Below are positions 11,791 to 24,389 of a DNA stretch of 64,000 bases, piece after piece (the stretch's first letter is position 1; the number at the start of each line of letters is the position of its first letter). The DNA lies in assembly GCA_026826555.1 (NCBI GenBank), contig JAKSZT010054324.1:9009438-9073437 (forward strand), read 5' to 3'. The position numbers and the translations under genes were made by a program. The DNA is from Tolypeutes matacus. Its lineage: Eukaryota > Chordata > Mammalia > Cingulata > Chlamyphoridae. A model generated the notes under the pieces. It had not been told where the DNA came from, did no database searches, and saw only the letters and a list, made by a program, of their open reading frames with translations.

Positions 11791-12559
11791 TAAAGCCAGC
11801 TTCTTCAGATTTGTGTTTTTAGCAGTAAGGTAGACCTTTCTAGGCCAAATTAACTTTTGAAAGTATTCTTATTTGCGATATTTATTCACGTTCAAGAATA
11901 CGCTTCAATTCATCTTCATCCAATTCTCCACAATACTGGACTTCTTTTGATATTTGGAAGTTAAATTTTTGAAATACTACTCTTTTCTAATCAATTCATA
12001 TTAGAAAAGATTGAAGTTTTTGTTAGTTATTTGTGAGATACTTCACTCCTGGAGCTTCTGATACCTTACAGGGATTGCCTAAAGCCACAGTACTGGAAAT
12101 TGTTGCATGCATTTCTAAAGCACTTTTTAATGACTCATGTTCTTAATGGCCTCTGTTTAAGTGACAAAAGAACCAGTGTTGTTTGGAGGGATGTACAGTG
12201 TATTTCACAAGTTTACCCTGGCAAGCCACAGCCCTGATCTGCAATCCTGTGTCAGCACTTTTCAGTCCCACTTATAGGGTTCCAGATGGGTGTGCTATCT
12301 GTTCCAGGCTTCTCACCAAGCCAAGCATAATATGGAAGACAAAGGCCCTTATAAGCCCAGCACTGACCACAGTTCCCTACAGTATTGCTAAAGTCACATT
12401 TTTCTCCTGACTTTCTGTATACAGAATACCTCTCACCTGAGAGAAATCAGATCTAATTCACAGCCTAGGACAAGTTGGTTGTTCTAATGAGAGTATTTAA
12501 TTGCTCCCTTCGGAAAAAAGGAAAATAAAGTCTTTTTCAGCCTTGCTCTAAAAACTTAC
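11791..12559. other. Unique sequence, nothing recognised
   Basis: The 75-residue frame at 12183-12410 has no recognisable motif and no convincing splice pair. Confidence 0.45.
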
Positions 12560-12572
12560 AAAACAACCTCAT
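12560..12572. repeat. Left target-site duplication of copy 2
   Basis: AAAACAACCTCAT, identical to 13490-13502. It is A-rich at its 5' end, as L1 endonuclease sites are. Confidence 0.85.
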
Positions 12573-13489
12573 GCAAGGCACATAACCTCATGAAATCAAA
12601 CCCCCCTCGGCAGCCCTATTTGGGAATATATGACCATCTACTTCCTCAATATAACATGGTTATACTCATTTATAACTCCCCTACTTATGATTCTTCTTCT
12701 CCATTTATTTGAACCTATAATTCTCAAAATACCAGTTAAATATATCTCTCAGAATCCTAAGTATTTGTATTGTTCATATGCTAGTTGAGCACTGAATCCT
12801 AGCAAAGTCGCAGCCAACTCCTATTCTCCAGTTCTTCAGGCTTGCTCTGGACAACCAACAAAACAATGATAACGAACAAGTCCCATCCCCAAAAAACAAG
12901 GAGTATCTACAATTGCAAGCAAAATAATTGCTTCCATCTGCCCCATATTATCTAAGTCCCCTCTCAACCTGAAGCAGAGTGGACATCAGCCCAATTCCCT
13001 CAAGACTGAGGAATGAACAAACATAAGGGGGGAGAGTAACCACAGACCAAAGTAGATTTATTGATATTATAGTTTTTATCTTGTTTTAGCAGAAGAACCT
13101 GTAACATTGACATAAAGATAGTAGTTGTCAGGGGTTCAGAAGGGAGGGGGAGGGATGAATGGGTGGAACACAGGTCATTTTTAGGGCCGTGAAATTGTTT
13201 TGTACGATAGTGCAATGATGACACATGATATTATATATTTGTCAAAACCTATAAAACTGTACAGCATAAAGTGTAAATATAATGTAAACTATAGACTTTG
13301 GTTAGTAACAATGCTTCAATATTGGTTCATCAGTTGTAACATATGTACCACACTAATTAAGATGATCAAAATAGGAGAAACTCTGTGTGTGGGTGGGTAT
13401 GAGGGGGGGTTACATGGGAATTCCCTGGACTTTCAGTGTAATTTTTCTGTAAATCTAAACTTCTTTAAAAATAGAGTTTCTTACTACAA
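12573..13489 (+). mobile_element. Unclassified retroposon, copy 2, with 13-bp TSD
   Basis: The 5' half (12573 to about 13117) matches copy 1 block for block. The 3' part (about 13118-13489) matches the 3' UTR of eutherian L1M elements ('gggagggggagggatgaat', 'gtaaactatagactttggt', 'tgtaccacactaat', 'tacatgggaattccctg'). The whole unit is flanked by a perfect duplication AAAACAACCTCAT at 12560-12572 and 13490-13502. It was therefore inserted as one RNA-templated unit by L1-type target-primed reverse transcription. It is 5'-truncated relative to copy 1. It has no open frame of note and is non-autonomous. Confidence 0.75.
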
Positions 13490-13502
13490 AAAACAACCTC
13501 AT
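13490..13502. repeat. Right target-site duplication of copy 2
   Basis: AAAACAACCTCAT, identical to 12560-12572, directly after the L1-like 3' end. Confidence 0.85.
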
Positions 13503-13679
13503 AGCTCCATGAATACACAGGATACAAACCAAGGACAATGAGGTAGCCTAGATAGAGCAAAGGCATACAATTGAGCTGAGATGACATAAATGAAGGAAAA
13601 TGGGAAAAAAAAAAATGACAGCATTATCTGAGACAGGGAGAGAAAGAGATACTACTTTATCTTGAAGCATTTGCTTAGC

Positions 13680-13960
13680 TTAAGTATCACCTCAAGGAGC
13701 CCACCCTGACCACCTTACAGAAGGCCATCTCCTGTCCTTCACTTGCCGTCCACTATTATCTCTCAGGAGGACATTTCTGCTATTACAACAGTTTGCCATA
13801 CTCTATTGTTCAAATTTACTTGCTTTTCTCTATTCCTGTCTAGAAATATGCTCTTCATGAGGACAGAGTCCACGGTCTATCCATTCACTGTTGTGCTCTT
13901 ACTGCCTTCCATAGACCTGGCATATAGTAAGTATATATGATAAATGCCTGTTTAATGCAT
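13680..13960 (+). mobile_element. L2 3' end
   Basis: 'ctcaaggagcccaccctgac', 'ctcttcatgaggacagagtc' and 'agacctggcatatagtaagt' give the L2 3' order. Confidence 0.7.
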
Positions 13961-14039
13961 AAATAGCACAATAATTTGGTAGAAACAGTCTGGATTATAA
14001 GTCAGACAACATGTTTTCTGGTCTATCATCAACTAGTTA

Positions 14040-14482
14040 GGTGTATAAATGAGGCTTCTACTATAATAATGCTGGGTAACAACCTCCCTGAATCTCAGGA
14101 ACTTACATCAGCAAGTTTATTTTTGCTCACAAGTCTGTGGGTTTGCTGCAGCCATGCTGAGCTTGGCTGCAATCAGACTGCAGGTTGGGTTCAGGTCAGT
14201 TCCACAAGTTTCTTCATTTTGGGACCAGCAGCTACTTGGGGCATGTTTTCATGGTGAATGGAAGAAGCACAAAGAGACAAACAGAAACATGTGCACCTCT
14301 TAAAGCCTCAGCTTGGAAATGAAACAGTGTCACTTCTGCCTACATTCCGTTGGACAAAATAAATCTCATGGCCAAACACAACATCAAGGAGACAGGGAAG
14401 TTTAGTCCACCAATAGTACACCATGATGAGGATGAGGAAAGAAGGAAGAATTGTGGTCAAATAATATAATCCACCACACTAG
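14040..14482 (-). mobile_element. MaLR LTR (MLT1-like), antisense
   Basis: 'gctgggtaacaacctccctg', 'agtttatttttgctcacaag' and 'ttaaagcctcagcttggaa' follow the reverse of the older MLT1 LTR subfamilies. The left edge carries the polyadenylation side. Strongly diverged. Confidence 0.6.
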
Positions 14483-14934
14483 ACAAGTGAAATTAATCAA
14501 GTTTCTATTTCTGGAAAATAGGAATGACAATTCCAACCCTGACTATGCACAGGGTTCTTGTGAAAAAATGATTTTTGTAGATATTATTCAATTAAAATTC
14601 AGTTCAACCAAGAACTAGACATCGTACTAGGCACTATATGATGATTGTAAATGATCAAATCATTTTCTTTTCTTATAGAAAGAGCCTGTAATTAAAATAC
14701 ATGATCATTGCTATAACATAATTGTGTACAAAATACTGCAGAAACAGGAGATGGTCAGCCTGGGTCATGAAATGAAAGCTTTACAAAAGAAGTGATATTG
14801 TTTGCTAGTTAAAAGATAAATAAGAATTATTGAGAATGAGGGTAGGGAGAGAGGAAGCTTTAGCTTTATCAGTAATATCTCCTTTTTTAGGCTAAAAATG
14901 AGAGATTTGAAGCAAATATGGTAAAAAAAAATTT

Positions 14935-15030
14935 ATATCTGATAAATCTAGGGGTTGAAGGAATGGGTATCTGTTATATTATTTTCTGTGTATGATAAAA
15001 ATGTTTCATAATCAAAGAAAAAATTTTATT
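14935..15030 (+). mobile_element. L1M 3' tail fragment (weak)
   Basis: 'gggtatctgttatattattt' and 'gtatgataaaaatgtttcat' resemble the extreme 3' end of L1M elements. Confidence 0.35.
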
Positions 15031-15924
15031 AGTTTTAAATAGTTACCTGGCAAAGAAGGAAGAGAAAGAGGGTATTCTGGATAGAAAGAACACAAGTAGT
15101 AGGAAAAGGAATTTGCTCTTAATACATTAAAGGCGGGTGGGGAGAATGATGAAAGAGAATGAGGCAAGATGGATGGGAAGCTACAATTGATTGGCTGTTA
15201 TTAACAACAAACTTTCATATTTATTTAAAAATTTTAAAAGGAGCATCATAATATGCTCTTAAACAATTCAAAGACCTCTCCAAGGGCTCTGTGACTTAGC
15301 TGACTGTGGAAGAAAGAAGGGAAATCACAAGAAGGCTGATGTTCATCTTTTATCTTGCTGTACATCTACCTCCCAAAACATGGGCTCTGCTCACCCCCAA
15401 TATACTCTGCCTCAACCCAGCCCACGCTGGGTGACTCACCACCTTGCCCCACTGTCCTTTGCAAAACAGTTTCATCATCCAAAGAAAAAATAATCTGGCT
15501 ACTATCACCACTCTTTTGAACTGCAATACTTTGCCCTCAGGCTAGTTTTTAACCCTAGGATCTCCAGAAATGAACTAAAACACAGAGACCCCAGCACCTA
15601 CTATGGTCTGCCTTATATTTCCAGCTCTATTTTAGGAAACCTCTTCAGTAAACTCTCCACAATGTATGGGTTGCTCAGACTGAATTTTCAGTCCCATATA
15701 ATCTGTTTTCCAGCTTACAAGTATAAAACCAGGGATTTATCCCAGATCTGTTCTTAGGACATATAGGTCAGGAATTTCCGTGGCCCATCCCTTACTCTAG
15801 CCAAGTGGCTTTCCTCCTCCAGCTGAAGGATCTGGATCTTGCTAACTTTTCTAACCCCCATCCCACACCACTCTCTCTTTAGCTCGCTATTCTTCACATT
15901 CACTTCCTTCTGTCCTTGAACAGG
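15031..15924. other. Unique sequence, possibly decayed L2
   Basis: The CT-rich part at 15630-15920 may extend the L2 on its right, but I cannot support it firmly. Confidence 0.35.
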
Positions 15925-16255
15925 CCAAGGGCCCGTTCACTTCCAGGCCTTTCCTATTGGGCTTCCTTTGGTCTAGATCCTCGAGCGTTCTCTTGCCAGC
16001 TCATTCTCAAACTTCATTCTCATCCTCAAACACCACTTCTTTGAAGAGGTTTTCTCTGGCCATCCTATCTAAAACACTTTCTCAGATTCTCAGGATCATT
16101 GCCCTGTTTATTTCCTTCTACATTTACTTGATCATTTCTTTATTTACTGGTTTACTGTTTATCTCCTTTATACTTTGTCTTCCTAGTTCACTAATAGTCC
16201 CTGCTCCTATTACAGTTCCTAGCTCATGATAGGTGCCTAACAGATATGAATTAAA
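15925..16255 (+). mobile_element. L2 3' end
   Basis: 'gaagaggttttctctggcca', 'cttgatcatttctttattta' and 'cctagctcatgataggtgcc' are a long, typical L2 3' region. The 90-residue frame here is an L2 relic. Confidence 0.75.
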
Positions 16256-16759
16256 TAAAAAGAACTGTATCTATGAGCTCAGGCCTTCAAAAACTCTACA
16301 CAAGTTTGGACTTAAGTAGGAAATATAGAAGGACTTGCCTTAGTCACCTATTAGTATGGGTGCCCTAAGCCCCTGGTTCTGTTATCCAAATCTTTTGTCC
16401 GGGTTACTGACACACTATTTTAAAATCTCTTATCTTTGGTTCTTGACTTAGATCCAAAATTTTGGATTCCAGACTTTGGCTGCAGGAGCTCAGACCTAAA
16501 TATAAGTGGTCTCCTCCCTGGCTCTTTATGTGCTGAACCCTTGTTTGCTAAATACTAGAATAACTGCTGCTCCTCCCTACCTTAGCTAACAGCCGTGGAA
16601 TTGACCACAAACCTGCCATGGTCCTCCTTGTCTGACTGTGCTCCTGTTCTCCCTAGTTCTTATCCCTACATTTCCACTCTTCTTCAATTTCTATCCTTAT
16701 CTTGGCATGACTATAAGCAAAAGGGGTGGTTAACGTGTACACATCTTTAAAAATGAATA

Positions 16760-17098
16760 GGGAAGAGGATGTGGCTCAACCAGTTGGACACCCGCCTACC
16801 ACATGGGAGGTCCCAGGTTCGGGTCCCGGTGCCTCCTAAAAGAAGACGAGCAGGCGCCACCCCCTCTGCAAGAAGCAGATGCCACAAGCCAGCAGATGCT
16901 GCAGCACACGGGAGGTGGATGTGGCCCAGGCCATTGGGCATTCACCTCTCATGAGAAAGGTCCCAGGTTTGCTTCCTGGTACCTCCTGGAGAAGGAGAGC
17001 AAATAATGAGCAAACAGACAAGAGAACCATCAGGAAGAGAGGAGGATGAATAAAGTAAATAAAACAAATCTTTAAAAAAAAAAAAAAAAAAAAAAAAA
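16760..17098 (+). mobile_element. DAS SINE (tRNA-derived, dimeric)
   Basis: Two tRNA-like heads in tandem, each with a pol III B-box-like motif: 'ggttcgggtccc' in the first and a decayed 'ggtttgcttcct' in the second. The body 'agaagcagatgccacaa' and the tail 'aaataaaacaaatctt' lead to a 26-A run. The long pure A-tail suggests a young insertion. The family is typical of armadillos. Confidence 0.9.
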
Positions 17099-17110
17099 GT
17101 GACTCATTCC

Positions 17111-17531
17111 GGGAAGCAGATGTGGCTCAAGCGATCAGGCTCCCATCTACCTTACAGGAGGTCCAGGGTTCGATTCCCAGGGCCTCTTGGTTAAAGGGAG
17201 GTTGGCCTGCACAGCAAGCAGGCCCATGTGGAGTGCTGGCCCGCACAGGAGTGCTGGCTCACACAGAGAGCTGCCACAGCAAGATGATGCATCTAAAAGA
17301 GACACAGAGGAGAGACAATAAGAGATGCAGCAGATCAGGAAGCTGAGGTGGCGCAAGAGATTGAGTGCCTCTCTCCCACTCCAGAAGGCCCCAGGATCGG
17401 TTCCCAGTGCCACCTAAAGAGAAAACAAGCAGACACAGAAGAACACACAGAGAGCAGACAGCAAGTACAAAACAACAGGTGGGGGGGTGGGGGAAATAAA
17501 TAAATAAAATAAATCTTAAAAAAAAAAAAAA
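17111..17531 (+). mobile_element. DAS SINE (dimeric, longer subtype)
   Basis: It starts 'gggaagcagatgtggctcaa' with the B box 'ggttcgattccc'. A second head ('gaagctgaggtggcgcaaga') follows at about 17340, then a G-rich stretch and an A-rich tail. It is bounded by GTGACTCATTCC (17099-17110) and GTGAATCATTCC (17532-17543), an 11/12 TSD. It therefore inserted directly behind the A-tail of the preceding SINE. Confidence 0.9.
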
Positions 17532-17543
17532 GTGAATCATTCC

Positions 17544-20500
17544 AATTCAGTCCTCTCAACTGACCACTTGTGCAAAGCTCCTACTAGATCTGTCTCATTA
17601 AATACAATAAATCTCCAGGCCAACAATTAAGATTTATGCATCTGCCAACTCTAACATAGATATGAATTAAGTCTTCAGTGTATCTGTTCTGAATACTTTC
17701 GGGTACTATTTAGATACCCTTTATATCATTAACAGTTGGGATGCCTTGAAGACGCTCCTCTTGTTAACCCAATTCTATCACTTTCCTTAAAAGCTAATGT
17801 CCATAATGCATTTAAGAAAAGCTACTGTGAGATCCCTGGATTTTTTCCAAGCTCTGGATACCTTGGTTAGTCACATGGAATGTGGAATGGGCTAGACATC
17901 TTAGAATTGTTCTTGTTAAACTGGTGTAAGAGATTGACCCAATTGTTTTAATAATCATTATTTGCTTAGCAAGTTCCTGTAATTCCTATGAAGTTGTCTT
18001 GTGAAGTAGCTTCTTAAAAGGCTTTTATTTTGTCTGGATATGATAAGGATCATTACATGGTATGTCTAACTGATGATTTAGTGCTCCTTTAGTGCATAGA
18101 AATTTCTATGGGAAAAAGAATTAGAAAATAAGTACCAATGACTTAAAGCATGCTGTGTTTCTAATTCAGTTTGCTTTGATAAAAATCAAATAATCCCCAG
18201 AAACACAAATATTTGTGTACAGTGATTCGACAGTCTATTAAAATTGGCATTCTTGTAGCTCCAGAACATTCATTTGTCCTTTATACGACCCACACATTGT
18301 CAAGAGATTAATAATGTTGAAAAATTCCTGTGGCATACTTAGTTTTGTGCTATCTAGCAGAGAAACACCAAGATCCTTAATTTGCTTTGCAACATAGCAT
18401 TTTCTTTATCCACAATCAATGGTTCTCTCTCTTAATCAACAAAATAGGAAACAGATTTTTAAAATACTACAAGCACTGTAAATTCATAGCATTTTTCCTT
18501 TGAAGTAAAATGTTTTATATGGCTACAAAGAAACACAAAAAGAATTCATATGATCAGAAGGCTTAACAACTAAAAGCACAATAATTTATCCTCCGTGGAA
18601 TAGAGTGAGATTAGAAAAGTAAATGGGTATTATTAAATATTTTGACAAAGTGATTTTAAAATATGGTAGCTTTAATTTTCACAATAAAGTTTAAAGTGTG
18701 ATTCAACCCTAAATACAATTAAATACCACATTTCCTATGTGCAAAGATTCTTCTTTCCTTTTTAGATAATTTTTTAAGTAGTACATTTTAACTTGGTGTC
18801 AATTCCCTGGCACCAAGATAAAGTGTACCTTTTAAAAAGATAAGAAACTATCTACTCCAATAAAACCGTAGCATATAAACTCTTTCGTCAAATATATCCA
18901 GTACAGCTAAATCATAAAATATCATAGGACTAACTATGGAGGACACCTTTATACTTTCAAGGTTACTGACTTTATATACATAACCAACTTGATTTAACAT
19001 AAGACTTTGGAAAAAGCAGAATTTATTATTATTAAGATATGACAACTAATGTTAGTCATAAACAGAAAAAGGCATAAGTGGGCTTCACTTCCTTCAATAT
19101 GTCTCCAGTATTTACAGAGAAGAATGGTATGAGAAGAAAACTCAGATGATAGCACCAGGAAAGGAAATTAGAACCCAATTCTAACCCATTGGGGAGGTGG
19201 AAGCCTCTAAATAACAGCATATTATTTAGATTCCCATTCATAATCATATTGCTAAATCACATGTACTTATTCAGAGAAACAGGAACATTGAAAGAAAAAA
19301 CAGTACTAGATGATTCAGGATGGAAAAATCCCTGTGTCTTTAAGTCCTGTGATTTGCTTTTTTAATAGTTTGAATCTTCAGATAAGAGCACACCAGGTCT
19401 ATACAAGTGAAGTAAAGGACTGATTTGTTTGGAAGCGGGATTCTGAATTTATAGGCAAGTTAGGACATCCTTCCTGTATGGGATGCATAAATGTGGATAG
19501 CCGTACTGTGTACTGGTAGTGCTCTTAAAGAAAACCTTATCTTCACTGCCCCAGTTTGTTCTGAGGACAATATCAGGGAAAAACCTTCCCAGTCCCAGGG
19601 TAAGAGGGGGAAACAAGACAGAACAGGGACATAGACTTGCTATCGTGTGAAAACTGGAAGTAGAGGCAAGCTACTAATAGAACTAGACAAAGAAAATAGG
19701 CCAGAAGGGCAGTGGTGTTCTCCTGCCTTCCAGTGCCTACAGTTCTAACACTATCTGAGGAGAGACTTGACAAGTGCTTTCAAGTCCATTGACAGGCTTG
19801 TTTCAGAAAATTCCAGCTTAACTCTTAGAATCTCACCTGCTTAATTGAGACTTTGTTAATATTTTAAATACCAGTTTATATTATGTAAATGCCAGAACCT
19901 TTTGGAGCCCTTCCTACCAGAGAAGGATGATCCCGAGAGAGAGACAGAATGGGCAGTAGGGCTGAAGGGTGGCAGAACAAGAAAACAGCTCTGACACGGT
20001 CTCATCAGTAGAATGGCTTCTTTATGTTCTTTGAAGAGTATTGTCAGAATAGACACACACACACTTCAAAACAAAGTAAGCACAACACCACATTCCAAAG
20101 TAAATGCAAATTTATTATTATTATTATCTCCCATCTTTTATTACACATGCCTCTCTTCCCAGGTATTTGTGTGACTAATTGAAAAATGACAGCATAACAA
20201 ATTTCTTTCCTTGAGTCTCCATCTCTCTCAGGGCAGAAGAGCTGCAATAAGACAGGCATCCTCCATGCCACAAAGGACAGTTGTGTCTATCGGTCAATCC
20301 AATGTTCTTATCCTAACAGTCATATCCTGTTACGACCCTTCTCAGCCTTTAATGGAACCAATACACATGCACTCATGGGGAAGAGTATTTTCATGCCACT
20401 GATTTTCACACTTTCTCTGACTTTGCTTTATTTCCAAGGTGAAATATTTATATCCCTACTTTATCTTATTTTGAAACCCAATTTATGGTTATCTCTCAGA

Positions 20501-21069
20501 TTGTGCTTTTCAAAATGTCACTGCTGGCAGCACATTAGGACTTTGTACTGTAAGAAAAAATATGCATCCTATACTGCGGTAAGAACTAGGGCCTGAAAGG
20601 TAAAAGCAAATGATCTATTATCTATTCCCCACCAATACAGACAAGTTAGAATTTATGTCAGTTTTATACTAAGTATAACATTAGCTAAGAAATTATCAAA
20701 GCCAGGTGACGAATACCCAGTTGTTCCTTTTATAATTTTTCTACATTAGTATATGCCTGAAACTTTCCATCATTAAATTTTAAAAACTTTAAAAATTTAA
20801 ATGAGATCAGAGAGGCACTCTTAGAGGAAAAAAAAAAAAGTAGTCTGAATGATATCCTCAGATTTCAGACTCTAAGCATAATTCCTAGCCATTGCAGAGC
20901 TCCAGTCTTCCTTTCTTCAAACTTGGGAGACTCCTGGAGGGCTAAGCATTATTTGTGTGTATGTGTATGAGTTTTACTTCCATAAGAGGTTGCCCAGTTT
21001 TCTTGCTGAGGTTGTCCAGACATTAAAAGCTACGCATTTCAAACTAGATGGAAGACAGGATAATGAAAA
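17544..21069. other. Long repeat-poor AT-rich stretch
   Basis: Apart from a weak L1 tail near 20.75 kb and a TTA run near 20110, I see no transposon, exon with good splice sites, or other motif. A repeat-poor run of this length is compatible with intron or conserved noncoding sequence. Confidence 0.5.
20720..20800 (+). mobile_element. L1M 3' tail fragment (weak)
   Basis: 'gtatatgcctgaaactttcc' followed by 'atcattaaattttaaaaac' resembles an L1M terminus. Confidence 0.3.
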
Positions 21070-21205
21070 GTGTAAAGGCTCTGGGGTTAGAGAGACTGGA
21101 TTCAAATCTTGGTACCAGTACAATCTGGTGGGAATTACTTAATTTCTCTGATCTTTTTTTTTTTCATTCCTAAGGTGAAATTAATATCAGCTTTGCCAAG
21201 TTTTT
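21070..21205 (+). mobile_element. MIR SINE
   Basis: 'gtaaaggctctggggttaga' and 'ggattcaaatcttggtacca'. Confidence 0.65.
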
Positions 21206-21924
21206 ATGTAAAAGTGCCTACCGGTATGTCTGGCAAATACATGTTCAATGCACATTTATTTCCTTCCTTCCTCAAGTGTCATAGTTTCAGTTGCTAATCA
21301 TATAGCATGTTTAAGAAACTCTAGACTTTCTAGTCATAGCTCTGAAAACCTTTCTGATTCTCCAAAACACCAATAACAGCTTGGCATGTCCAAAGTCAGA
21401 GTACATTGTTAATAGAAGAGCTACTAATAGAAAAAGAAACCCATGTCTTTAGACAAACTAGACACCACGTAATGTGGAATATTAATGATGGGGACATGAA
21501 TACTCACACCCACTCCCTCTTTGAAAGCAACACTTCACCTCCTTAATCTTTACAATGAATTGGGGAGGGAGTTTTTCCAAAATATTTTTAAGTTCTCCAC
21601 TTGCTAAAAAAATAGGTAAGCACAGAGACTGATTAAAATAGATGAAATTAATCATCTGAAATGCCACTGCATTAAATATGGTTTCTCTCAGGTATGGAAA
21701 CCAGCCTGATAATCTAATAGATTTTGAGAAACTGAAAGTACTATACAAACATGAGGTTTTGACTCTGAATCAAATGGCCTTGGCCAGAGTTGTGTTGTTT
21801 TATTATTGTTTCAGTTATGATAAAAGAAATCAGGACTATGACTTTAATGTAATAAGTAGCTGCGAATGAGCTAAACCCCAGCATGGAGAATAATTAAGAA
21901 GGTGGGAGTTCAACTGACACACCA

Positions 21925-22095
21925 GGAGCCTGGCCTGGCCCTGCACCTTGCCATGGCCTAGGCAAGTTACTTCACACTCGGAAAACTCAGTTGCCTCATC
22001 TCTTAAGATGGGGCATCTCTACCTTCGAAAGCTGTTAAAAGTTAAAGGAGGAATTGTTGGTAAAAATTCTCGTGGCATTTAGTAAGTGCTTAAGA
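21925..22095 (+). mobile_element. MIR SINE
   Basis: 'ctaggcaagttacttcacac', 'cagttgcctcatctcttaag' and 'ggcatttagtaagtgcttaa'. Confidence 0.6.
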
Positions 22096-22917
22096 ATCTA
22101 TTTTCTATATGAATTTCTATTTTTAGACATATCAGGCCAGCTTCTAATGAATAATGCTGATATTCTCAAAGTTAAAATTCCAAATTTCACTTTTCATGTT
22201 TATATGTCATTATACACCTTACATTTATATGGTTATTAAAAAAAAAAAAAAACAGCAAAATCCTAACAGAATAGCAAGATCACAGTATTTATTGTAATTG
22301 ACCATCCATGGAGACCTCATGTACTCCCAAACAGACTAAAGGACTTCAAGTCCAGGGTGGTTCTCAATAGGAAAGTGGTACATTCCATCAGAAGCCATAG
22401 ATGTCTCTAAAGCCCTTCCCTCCTCAGCCCCAGTCTCAGGCAGCTTGTTCAGGCACATGGGCCAAGGCAATTTGCAAATCACTCTCGAATAACAGGGGAA
22501 TCACAGTTCTAGCATATCACATATCTAGAGACTTCAAAGCTAAGAAAGGAAATAGCAGGCCAATACATATAAACACAGTTGAAGATCCTATATTTGAGAT
22601 GTTGGGCTTGGGACAATACAGAAGCAGACAAAATTCTCTTTAAATAGAAAATCAGCTTTGATTCAAGAAAGTAAGCAATAAAACCTGGCCAGCGCAGGAT
22701 GTGATCCAGCACTCTGACGTAGATCAGCAGATTGATTCACAATACGTAAGACAGGAAGAGACAAACACACAAATGGAGTAATCCAGACCAAGTGTTCCCC
22801 AGACACATTTATCAAAATCCTAATGGATTGGAATAGAGGGCAAGCTGCTGGTAAGATCTAAACCACTCTGTTGTGTGTACTGGCTTTGCAACATGTAAAT
22901 TAAATGTGCGATTTTAG

Positions 22918-22956
22918 GTGTGTGTATATAATTTATAAGTATTAATATACACACAC
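22918..22956. repeat. 12-bp inverted repeat, 15-base loop
   Basis: 'gtgtgtgtatat' (22918-22929) is the exact complement of 'atatacacacac' (22945-22956). It is simple-sequence in nature. Confidence 0.7.
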
Positions 22957-23524
22957 TTATGCTACGTATGTATATGTGAGTGTATGTGTGCAGGTAGACT
23001 TTTCCTCAAAGATGACCTGCAATTTTGTTAAGGAAAGTCAGGTGAACTGGAGTGATACCAAATAAACATTTATGGAGAAACAATGACCGTATCAGAAGGT
23101 GTCCAGTACCGGCCCTAATCTTAATCCTATTTGGCAGTGCCTCCTCCTTTACAAACAGTATGAAAATTGATTCTAGCTACTATAATTTTCAGACCTCTCA
23201 CCCCAAGATGGGATTTAAAGCATCTATACCAGTTGGTTATCTTTATTTAGGGACTCAATACAATCATTGGTACTCCCAGAATAGAACAGACACTAGGGCT
23301 TTATTGATTTATTAGGAAAATATTATCTTACTGTCTCTGTGCCAAACTGAAAAAGCAAATCATCTGCCTTTCACTTCATCTATCTCACAAGTCTTCCTCC
23401 ATGTTTTATTCCTTATTTTTCTTCTCAGATTCTTTCCCCAAAAGCTATTCATTTTTTCCTCACCTCATATCAACAAGGAAATCATTTAACTCCTGAGACT
23501 GGTTGCCCCAGTTTACCTTTTTGA

Positions 23525-23549
23525 GGGAGGGGGTAGGGGGGAGTGGGGG
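23525..23549 (+). other. G-quadruplex-prone motif
   Basis: Four runs of three or more G with loops of one to three bases fall within 25 bases on the plus strand, just upstream of a C-rich stretch. Confidence 0.5.
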
Positions 23550-24389
23550 AAGAAAAGACAGACTTTCCCCATGATGGAATCCCTGCCAGAAAAACAGCCC
23601 ACAGCCACCACCCCCACCCCTGCCATACCAACACTCCCACCTCCTCATCCTCGGAATAAGAAAACCCAGACTTTTAGCTGGACCTGAAACTGCCCTTGCC
23701 TGAGAAAGCACGAACCTCTGAGACAAGAGAGGAAATGCTGGAGACAATAGCAGAAGCTACACAGTCCACAAACACTCAACTTTTCACCACACCCACTGGT
23801 GGAATTCGTTACCGGTTAACACACATTGCTCTAAGCACCATTATTTATCAGAGATGAAAGAGAAAAATCATTTGCTTTTAAAGTTAGCTTAGCTCCAAAT
23901 ATGGTGTGAATGAAAGTAGGATATCTATTTTTCCCTGAGCTCAAAGCTTGAACCCTTTGCTGCCTAAAAAATTGTTCTTTTCTACATTTGCTGAGCATTA
24001 TTTCTCTCTTGATACTCCAAGACGGTCAGTGGTTTCAGACCAAATTGAAAAGTAATGAGGGCAGGGGACATGATGAGAGAACACTACTTAGATTTCTTAT
24101 CAAAAATATCTAGGAATTACACCTACAAAGAAAATCTTTAGTGTTTAGTCTTATATTTGGGAAAGAAAGCCTTACTAAGCAAAAAGAAATATTTGAAATT
24201 TATCCTACATAAAATAATAATGAAAATAATAATGGAAAATAAAGGAAAAAATAATGAAAGGATCAGATATTCTTTATACCATCAGGAGGTCCCTCTTACC
24301 TGACCCAAGCCTATCTCCCCCTGCTATGATTTAAGAACTTTCAGAAATCTCTCAGGCTCTCCTTTCTCCCCTCCATGTAATCTCTGGAC

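Larger units (their letters stand above)
22096..24389. other. Repeat-poor stretch
   Basis: It holds a TG/TA-rich patch (22916-23000) and the G-rich motif at 23525. Otherwise nothing is supported. Confidence 0.45.

Noticed and set aside
16760..17531. tRNA genes suggested by A/B-box-like motifs
   Set aside because: They are the tRNA-like heads of DAS SINEs: two per element, followed by A-tails and TSDs, and not foldable as intact tRNAs.
18848..19045. Minus-strand frame that looked exon-like after 'tgctttttccaaag'
   Set aside because: The acceptor is plausible but no consensus donor follows before the stop; AT-rich chance frame preferred.
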